Shown piece by piece: positions 7,884-13,102 of a stretch of DNA of 13,102 nucleotides (position 1 is its first letter; every line of letters begins with the position of its first letter). Position numbers and translations under genes: made by a program. The stretch is from Clostridia bacterium (GTDB taxonomy: Bacteria > Bacillota > Clostridia > UBA1381). The notes beneath the pieces were generated by a model. That model saw only the letters and a list, made by a program, of their open reading frames with translations. It ran no database searches and had not been told where the DNA came from. The DNA is taken from contig RQCD01000179.1 in NCBI GenBank assembly GCA_008668455.1, positions 1-13,102 on the forward strand. Direction: 5' to 3'.

Positions 7884-7910
7884 AAAAGGGGGCTGATTAC
7901 AGTCCCTTTT
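7884..7910 (+). terminator. Rho-independent-type terminator after the SDR gene
   Basis: AAAAGGG at 7884-7890 pairs with CCCTTTT at 7904-7910, and CTG/CAG closes an ATTA loop at 7896-7899 with a small internal loop between. The T-run forms the 3' end of the stem. It ends 24 bases before prmA and probably separates the carbohydrate block from the modification block. Confidence 0.7.
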
Positions 7911-7933
7911 ATCGGTAGGAAAGGGAAAAAAAC

Positions 7934-8908
7934 ATGGATTGGATTCAGATTACAATTTACACCTCATCTTTCGGGATTGAACCGCTTTGCGGTGTTCTGT
8001 ATCAGCTGGGAATCACCGGGATTGAAATTGAGGATGAAGCGGATTTTAAAAGCTTTTTAGAGGAAAACCGGCAGTGCTGGGATTATGTTGATGAGGACTT
8101 GCTAAAGGAAAAGGCAAAGGAAACCTGCGTCAAGGTCTATGTCAGCGACAATGCCACCGGACATGAAATGCTGTCCGAAATCCGCTCGGCCGTTGCAGCG
8201 TTAAAGGAACGGGACTCAGAAAAGCAGTTCGGAAGATTAGAGCTTGATCTGGGAAACCTTTCAGAGGAGGATTGGGCAAACAACTGGAAAAAGTATTTTC
8301 ATCCGACGAAAGTGGGAGAAAAAATTCTCATTAAGCCGGAGTGGGAGGAGCTGACCGATCCGACTGATCGGATTGTGTTCAACATCAACCCCGGCATGAG
8401 CTTTGGAACAGGTCTGCACGATACCACGCAGCTGTGTATTGAGGGTCTGGAAAAGGTCGTAAAGCCGGGAGACGAAATTCTGGATTTAGGGTGCGGCAGT
8501 GGAATCCTTTCAATTATTTCCCTGCTTTTAGGTGCAAAATCGGCATTTGCAGTTGATATTGATCCCAACGCGGTACAGATTGCCTATGAAAATGCAGAAA
8601 GAAATCATATCACTCCGGAGATATTCCATGCAATGGCAGGAAACGTTTTGACGGATGAGACATTAAAAGCAACAATTCTCCAAAAGAAATATCCGGTCGT
8701 TGTTGCCAATATTGTAGCGGATGTCATTATTGGTCTGATCCCGACGGCAAAGCAGGCGCTTTCAGAAAACGGTGTTTTCATCACGTCCGGAATCATCAGC
8801 GACAGGATTGAAGATGTCAGCAATGCACTGATCCGGTCCGGCTTTGTCATTGAGGAAACGCGCCGGCGTTCTGATTGGGCGTCAATCACATGCAGATTGG
8901 GAGAGTAA
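7934..8908 (+). CDS. prmA: Ribosomal protein L11 methyltransferase
   Basis: PrmA uses S-adenosylmethionine to methylate ribosomal protein L11 in the cytoplasm. The 324-residue product has the PrmA N-terminal domain (ITGIEIEDEADF), the family signature MSFGTGLHDTT, the SAM-binding motif DLGCGSGILSI from residue 184, and the catalytic-region motif NIVADV from residue 259. Length and domain order are normal for the family. AGGAAAGGG upstream supports the ATG at 7934. In many Firmicutes prmA is followed directly by rsmE; here a flavoprotein gene lies between them, one base after this stop. dnaJ, a common upstream neighbour in Bacillus, is absent. Confidence 0.96.
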   Translation: MDWIQITIYTSSFGIEPLCGVLYQLGITGIEIEDEADFKSFLEENRQCWDYVDEDLLKEKAKETCVKVYVSDNATGHEMLSEIRSAVAALKERDSEKQFGRLELDLGNLSEEDWANNWKKYFHPTKVGEKILIKPEWEELTDPTDRIVFNINPGMSFGTGLHDTTQLCIEGLEKVVKPGDEILDLGCGSGILSIISLLLGAKSAFAVDIDPNAVQIAYENAERNHITPEIFHAMAGNVLTDETLKATILQKKYPVVVANIVADVIIGLIPTAKQALSENGVFITSGIISDRIEDVSNALIRSGFVIEETRRRSDWASITCRLGE

Positions 8909-8909
8909 A

Positions 8910-9995
8910 ATGAGTGATCTATTTGAAGTAGGAGTGAAAGAGAGCGACTGTCTTTATTCAGAGCATCCGCAGAATTATCCTGCATATTTGGTGCGCGGAG
9001 AAAAATCCTGTCTGATTCACACCGTTCCCAGGGTACATACCAAAGCGCTGATTAAAAATATCGAAGAAATTATGCCGGTTTCCAAGCTTGATTATGTGGT
9101 TTTTTTGCAGACCGAGCCATGCTGGACGGGCGCGCTGGAGGAGCTGCTCCAAAGAAATCCGGATTTGACGGTGGTTGCAGCGTCTGCCGGTCTGCGTAAT
9201 TTAAAGGAACAGATCACAACACCCTTTTGCGAGCATTTGGCAAAGGATCAGGGCGAGCTGGATTTAGGCGGCGTCTGTCTGCATTTTGCAATCACCCCAA
9301 ACCTTTGCTGGCCGGATAGTATGCTGTGTTTTTTGGATGCGGAGCAATGTGTTTTCTCGGCAGATTACAAAAGCGCCTATTCGGTTTCGGACGGAGAACA
9401 AATCTACTATAGAGATCGCCTGGAAAGCTTTTCGGAATATCTTCCGGCGGCAGAACAGGCAATCCTTGAGCATGACAGCAAGCTGATTTATCCCGGACAT
9501 GGCAGGAAAACGGCGGCAGTTCTCTATCAGAAGTCCGAAAAAAACCGGTCTGATGTGTGTATCTGCTATGATTCTGTCTATGGAGCAACGGAGGAAATGG
9601 CAATGTTTTTAAAAGCTGTACTGGAGAATCGCGGACTTTCCTGTACCTGTTTTTCCTGCAAAGAGCAGAGCAGAGAAAAAATTTTGGAGACATTAGCTTC
9701 TGCGGACGGTTGGCTGCTTGGTGTTCCGACCCTGCAGAGAAATGTATCGCCGCGCATGCTTGCGGTGCTGTCCGGCATTCAGGCGGTAACGGCAGCGAGA
9801 AAACCGGTTGGAGTGTTTGGGAGCTATGGATGGAGCGGTGAGGGGTGCAACATTGCAGAGCATTATTTGCAGGGACTGCGCACAAAAATTTGTCAAAGAG
9901 CCGTCCGTTCCATTTTCATGCCGGACGAAAAGGTAAAGAAGGATTTAGAGAGCATGGCAGGAAGAATGTGCGAAATGCTTTCGGAAAGGGAGTAG
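8910..9995 (+). CDS. FprA-like flavoprotein with degenerate diiron site (MBL-like plus flavodoxin domain)
   Basis: The 361-residue product has the two-domain layout of A-type flavodiiron proteins: a metallo-beta-lactamase-like domain (about 1-205) and a flavodoxin domain (about 213-355). The FMN domain is well kept, with YDSVYGATEEMA at 220-231 and GSYGWSGEG at 304-312. The diiron motif is not: the canonical HxExDH is QTEPCW (Q67, E69, C71, W72), and the next His, in MLHWPDSM, is C133 in NLCWPDSM. Only E69, D152 and H197 of the usual ligands remain. Canonical members reduce O2 or NO at the diiron site; this one probably cannot do so in the normal way. It may be an electron carrier or sensor, or hold another metal using C71 and C133. 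It starts 1 base after prmA and ends 3 bases before rsmE. Confidence 0.88.
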   Translation: MSDLFEVGVKESDCLYSEHPQNYPAYLVRGEKSCLIHTVPRVHTKALIKNIEEIMPVSKLDYVVFLQTEPCWTGALEELLQRNPDLTVVAASAGLRNLKEQITTPFCEHLAKDQGELDLGGVCLHFAITPNLCWPDSMLCFLDAEQCVFSADYKSAYSVSDGEQIYYRDRLESFSEYLPAAEQAILEHDSKLIYPGHGRKTAAVLYQKSEKNRSDVCICYDSVYGATEEMAMFLKAVLENRGLSCTCFSCKEQSREKILETLASADGWLLGVPTLQRNVSPRMLAVLSGIQAVTAARKPVGVFGSYGWSGEGCNIAEHYLQGLRTKICQRAVRSIFMPDEKVKKDLESMAGRMCEMLSERE

Positions 9996-9998
9996 GAC

Positions 9999-10763
9999 AT
10001 GCCCCGATTTTTTGTAGAGCCGGATAAAATCCGGGAGGAACAGCTTGTCATTGATACGGAGGATGTTTCGCATTTAAAAAAAGTTCTGCGGATTCGTGAG
10101 GGCGAGAAAATCACGGTTTGCGACAGCTGCGGCTACGACTATGAAGCGGAGGTTGAAACAATCGGCGAACGGGAAATTTTGTGCCGTGTGCTTTCCAAAA
10201 AGCATTCGGACACCGAGTCGAATCTGACAGTCACGCTGTATCAGGCGCTTCCCAAGGCGGCAAAAATGGATTATATCATTCAGAAAACAACTGAGCTGGG
10301 CGTATGCCGGATTGTACCCTGCGCACTTTCCCGGTGTGTGGTAAAGCTGGAAAACCGGAAAGCGGAGGAGAAAAAGACTTCACGCTGGCAGAAGATTGCG
10401 GAGGAGGCGGCAAAGCAGTCCGGGCGCGGCGTGATTCCCCGAATTGATATGCCGCAGACGCTTTCGGAGGCATTAGAGGAGCTAAAAGGTATGGACCTGG
10501 CATTTGTTCCGTATGAATGCGAGGATCAGACAACACTCCGGGCGGTTTTGAATTCCAGAAAAGAGGTACATAGCGTTGGGTTTCTGATTGGTCCGGAGGG
10601 TGGTTTTGACCCGGCAGAAACAGAAGTAATCCGAAATGCCGGAATCCCCACAGTCACCCTTGGAAAACGGATTCTCCGTACCGAAACGGCAGGAGAGGCT
10701 GTTTTAGCGATGGTGATGTATGAATTAGGGGATATCAACAAAGGAAAGGAAGAAACAGTCTGA
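9999..10763 (+). CDS. rsmE: 16S rRNA (uracil1498-N3)-methyltransferase
   Basis: RsmE methylates U1498 of 16S rRNA in the assembled 30S subunit using SAM. The 254-residue product starts MPRFFVEPDKI and has HLKKVLRIREGE in the N-terminal PUA-like domain. The SPOUT knot motifs are GPEGGF from residue 198 and LGKRILRTETA at 221-231. Length and motifs are normal. AAGGGAG at 9986-9992 precedes the ATG, the gap to the flavoprotein gene is 3 bases, and trmB begins directly after its stop, so it is part of one operon. Confidence 0.96.
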   Translation: MPRFFVEPDKIREEQLVIDTEDVSHLKKVLRIREGEKITVCDSCGYDYEAEVETIGEREILCRVLSKKHSDTESNLTVTLYQALPKAAKMDYIIQKTTELGVCRIVPCALSRCVVKLENRKAEEKKTSRWQKIAEEAAKQSGRGVIPRIDMPQTLSEALEELKGMDLAFVPYECEDQTTLRAVLNSRKEVHSVGFLIGPEGGFDPAETEVIRNAGIPTVTLGKRILRTETAGEAVLAMVMYELGDINKGKEETV

Positions 10764-11423
10764 ATGAGGGTAAGAAAAAAGAAAAACTGCGATAAACGGC
10801 TGGAGGCTTGTGCAGAACGCTGGATCAGGCGGCCGGAGGAACACCGGGGAAATTGGCAGGCGCTGTTTGGAAACGACCATCCGATTCATGTTGAAATCGG
10901 ATGCGGAAAGGGACAGTTTATTGTCGGCATGGCAGAAAAACATCCGGAAATCAACTATATTGCCATGGACGTAATCCCGGACGTGCTGGTACTGGCATTG
11001 GAAAAGGCTCAGAAAACAGAGCTTCAGAATGTTCTGTTTGTGATCGGTGATGCGGCGCGGTTAGAGGAGTATTTTGCATTTGACGAAATGAAGCAGCTTT
11101 ATCTGAATTTTTCTGATCCGTGGAAAAAGAAAAAGCAGGCAAAGCGTCGGCTGACACATAAGAATTTTTTAAATATTTATAAGAAGATTTTAAAAAACGG
11201 AAACTGGATCTGCTTTAAAACGGATAACCGGGATTTGTTTGAATTTTCTCTGAATTCCTTTGCAGAGGAAAATTACAAGCTAAAAAATATCACGCTGGAT
11301 CTGCACAATTCTGATTTTGAGGAAAATGTGATGACAGAATATGAGGAAAAATTCTCTGAACAGGGAATGCCGATTTATCGTTTGGAAGCATCTTATTTAG
11401 GATGGACGGTGGATGAAGGATGA
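10764..11423 (+). CDS. trmB: tRNA (guanine46-N7)-methyltransferase
   Basis: TrmB makes m7G46 in the variable loop of tRNA using SAM. The 219-residue product has the SAM motif VEIGCGKGQF from residue 43, the family hallmark SDPWKKKKQAKRRL with Asp118-Pro-Trp, then KTDNRDLFEFSL and a C-terminal TEYEEKFSEQG. The basic N-terminus (MRVRKKKNCDKR) is typical. The ATG abuts the rsmE stop and uses AAAGGAAG at 10745-10752 inside rsmE. The stop overlaps the next start as ATGA, indicating translational coupling with tadA. Confidence 0.96.
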   Translation: MRVRKKKNCDKRLEACAERWIRRPEEHRGNWQALFGNDHPIHVEIGCGKGQFIVGMAEKHPEINYIAMDVIPDVLVLALEKAQKTELQNVLFVIGDAARLEEYFAFDEMKQLYLNFSDPWKKKKQAKRRLTHKNFLNIYKKILKNGNWICFKTDNRDLFEFSLNSFAEENYKLKNITLDLHNSDFEENVMTEYEEKFSEQGMPIYRLEASYLGWTVDEG

Positions 11424-11938
11424 ACGAATACGATGAGCAAACTGCCCGGAATGAAAGCTTTATGCGTGCAGCGCTCAGGCAGGCGGTTAAAGCAGGGGCG
11501 ATAGGAGAAACGCCAATCGGTGCGGTGATTGTGCAGGATGGCGAAATTATTGCAAGAGCATATAATCAACGGGAAAAACGAAAAAACTGCCTGTGTCATG
11601 CGGAAATTCTCGCAATTGAAAAGGCATGCAAAAAGCTGGGCGGCTGGCGATTGCCGCGCTGCTCTGTCTATGTCACGCTGGAGCCGTGTCCGATGTGTGC
11701 CGGTGCAATTATTCAGTCTCGGATTGAAAAGCTTTATTTTGGCGCGTATGACGAAAAAACCGGCTGTGCCGGCAGTGTGACCAATCTCTTTGAAAAGGGT
11801 TTGTTTTGCCATGATGTAGAAGTAACCGGCGGTGTGTTAGAAATTGAATCAAGGGGCATGCTCCAGGAGTTTTTTCGGCGTCTGCGCTGGGAGAAAAAAG
11901 AAGAAAGGAAGAAATATCAATATGAAATTCACAGATAA
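11420..11938 (+). CDS. tadA: tRNA-specific adenosine deaminase (A34 to inosine)
   Basis: TadA converts the wobble A34 of tRNA-Arg(ACG) to inosine. The 172-residue product shows the cytidine-deaminase fold: TPIGAVIVQDGEIIARAYN, the zinc and proton-shuttle motif HAE (H60, E62), and PCPMCAGA with zinc ligands C90 and C93. YFGAYDEKTGCAGS and a basic C-terminal helix complete the TadA pattern; residues after about 155 form a highly charged tail. The start overlaps the trmB stop by 4 bases. Nucleotide deaminases share the fold, but the CAGS segment and the neighbouring tRNA gene favour TadA. Confidence 0.95.
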   Translation: MNEYDEQTARNESFMRAALRQAVKAGAIGETPIGAVIVQDGEIIARAYNQREKRKNCLCHAEILAIEKACKKLGGWRLPRCSVYVTLEPCPMCAGAIIQSRIEKLYFGAYDEKTGCAGSVTNLFEKGLFCHDVEVTGGVLEIESRGMLQEFFRRLRWEKKEERKKYQYEIHR

Positions 11939-12026
11939 AACAAAAAAAATTATTTGTATCTGCGTTGCAATTGCAATGGTAATTCCGATTGCTTTGAGTA
12001 TTGCATACACGTTTATGGGCGTTTGA
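11922..12026 (+). CDS. 34-residue single-pass membrane peptide
   Basis: The open frame encodes a basic N-terminus (MKFTDKTKK) followed by one hydrophobic helix of about 20 residues (IICICVAIAMVIPIALSIAYTF). That would place it N-in, C-out in the membrane. AAAGGAAG at 11904-11911 precedes the ATG, and the start overlaps the end of tadA by 17 bases, so it can be translated from the same message. I do not recognise the family. Small proteins of this build are common in Clostridia and often missed by annotation. A plausible ribosome binding site and a compact basic-plus-helix design make it more likely real than chance. Confidence 0.6.
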   Translation: MKFTDKTKKIICICVAIAMVIPIALSIAYTFMGV

Positions 12027-12030
12027 TGTG

Positions 12031-12061
12031 GGAGAAGTGCTGTATAGAGCAGAGTTTTTCC
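12031..12061 (+). terminator. Weak candidate terminator of the modification operon
   Basis: GGAGAA at 12031-12036 can pair with TTTTCC at 12056-12061 (one G-U pair), with an inner TGCT/AGCA stem around a six-base loop. A T5 run at 12055-12059 lies on the 3' side. The stem is interrupted and AT-rich, so its strength is uncertain. Confidence 0.35.
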
Positions 12062-12112
12062 TGGTTTTATGTAGTTAAAATTAACAAATGATAAAAAAAT
12101 CAAAATAAGTTG

Positions 12113-12141
12113 TTGACAAACGGGGAAAAATGTAGTATGAT
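12113..12141 (+). promoter_or_regulatory. rRNA operon promoter P1
   Basis: A consensus -35 TTGACA (12113-12118) and a -10 TATGAT (12136-12141) are separated by exactly 17 bases. About 40 AT-rich bases upstream, including TAAAAAAATCAAAATAA, could act as an UP element. Initiation would fall near 12148, directly at a 6-bp hairpin formed by 12148-12153 and 12163-12168. Confidence 0.85.
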
Positions 12142-12179
12142 ATATAAGTCGCCTGATGAGAGGGCGGCAAGGGAAGCTC

Positions 12180-12239
12180 GAAAAATTTTTAAAAAGTTTT
12201 AAAAAAACCCTTGACAAGCGATGATGAATGTGATATAAT
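12180..12239 (+). promoter_or_regulatory. rRNA operon promoter P2 with UP-like A/T tract
   Basis: A consensus -35 TTGACA (12211-12216) and a consensus -10 TATAAT (12234-12239) have a 17-base spacer. Immediately upstream, 12180-12207 is almost entirely alternating A and T runs, the composition of an UP element bound by the RNA polymerase alpha subunit. It lies 98 bases after P1, the tandem arrangement usual for rRNA operons. Confidence 0.88.
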
Positions 12240-12245
12240 AATCAA

Positions 12246-12481
12246 GCTGTCGAAAGAGAGCAAGAGATTGTAGTTGATATAATCTAAGATTGTACATTGA
12301 AAAATAAACAGTGCAGAGTTCTTGTCAGTGAATAAATATTCACGAAACTATGAGTTTTTTATGACAGAAATTCGGAAAACAAGATTTACGAAAAAAGTCA
12401 GTGGTACTAAATAAGTACGAAAAGTTAGAGCTAAGAGGTTCTGATAAAAGTATATAAGCGCGTAAGCGTTCATATAACCAT
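12246..12481 (+). other. rRNA leader with several hairpins
   Basis: This untranslated leader has no gene. It contains AGATT/AATCT (12265-12269 with 12281-12285) and a perfect GTGAAT/ATTCAC stem at 12328-12343, enclosed by a second stem pairing 12319-12327 with 12362-12369. A perfect GTACT/AGTAC stem lies at 12404-12418. At 12451-12476 an 11-position stem with one mismatch is capped by a GUAA (GNRA) tetraloop, ending 5 bases before 16S. These probably guide antitermination, folding and 5' processing of pre-16S. The 3' partner strand of the processing stem is outside the window. Confidence 0.7.
12291..12310 (+). promoter_or_regulatory. boxA-like rRNA antitermination element
   Basis: TGTACATTGAAAA followed by ATAAACA resembles the Bacillus-type boxA, TGTTCTTTGAAAAC, which binds NusB-S10 and prevents premature termination in rRNA operons. 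Its position between P2 and the 16S gene fits. Two or three bases differ from the Bacillus form, from memory. Confidence 0.55.

Positions 12482-13102
<621 letters not shown>

Noticed and set aside
8605..8985. A 126-residue minus-strand frame across the prmA/flavoprotein junction
   Set aside because: Both overlapping plus-strand genes are well supported and this frame has no motif or start signal.
9292..9885. A 197-residue open frame on the minus strand opposite the flavoprotein gene
   Set aside because: It lies wholly inside a well-supported gene, is rich in Pro, Ser, His and Cys in a way typical of antisense frames, and has no ribosome binding site or recognisable domain.
11393..11812. A 139-residue minus-strand open frame opposite tadA
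   Set aside because: tadA is certain on the other strand, and this frame shows no family motif.
12074..12085. Perfect 12-base palindrome GTTAAAATTAAC upstream of rRNA P1, considered as an operator
   Set aside because: It is composed almost entirely of A and T in an AT-rich region, so it is expected by chance; it more likely contributes to an UP-like tract.
12265..12294. Direct repeat of AGATTGTA in the rRNA leader, considered as a regulatory repeat
   Set aside because: Only two copies of eight AT-rich bases in a structured leader; too short to support a function.

Overview
The window comes from a Gram-positive anaerobe of the class Clostridia, most likely a gut-type Oscillospirales/Ruminococcaceae relative. 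The evidence is a GerW/YtfJ sporulation gene, the TIGR03960/TIGR03936 radical-SAM pair typical of Clostridia, an FprA-type flavoprotein, purine-rich AGGAGG-like ribosome binding sites, and a 16S 5' region of clostridial type. Every gene supported here lies on the + strand.

Layout: (1) 1-1126 is the tail of an upstream gene (possibly scpB), a DUF2953 membrane protein and the sporulation protein YtfJ/GerW, closed by a hairpin. (2) 1189-3688 is a radical-SAM protein of the TIGR03960 type overlapping its partner of the TIGR03936/DUF2344 type. (3) 3710-7881 is a three-gene carbohydrate block: a cytoplasmic beta-helix protein with the Asp arrangement I associate with GH110 alpha-galactosidases, an unrecognised 559-residue protein, and a gluconate-5-dehydrogenase-like SDR with its own likely promoter and a terminator. 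(4) 7934-12026 is a tight run of ribosome and tRNA modification genes: prmA, an FprA-like flavoprotein that has lost most diiron ligands, rsmE, trmB, tadA and a 34-residue membrane peptide. (5) 12027-12481 is an rRNA control region with two near-consensus tandem promoters, AT-rich UP-like tracts, a boxA-like element and several hairpins. (6) 12482 to the end is the 5' part of a 16S rRNA gene.

The modification block acts on ribosomal protein L11, 16S rRNA and tRNA, and sits directly upstream of an rRNA operon. The carbohydrate block looks inserted between gene groups concerned with translation and RNA; it has no transporter or regulator of its own in this window.

The points most worth a second look are the pseudo-diiron flavoprotein, the GH110-like/unknown/SDR block, and a set of transversions at conserved 16S positions that become more frequent toward the right edge. 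The 16S changes look more like assembly error at a contig end than biology, but could mark a decayed rRNA copy. I found no CRISPR array, tRNA gene, insertion sequence or phage gene.
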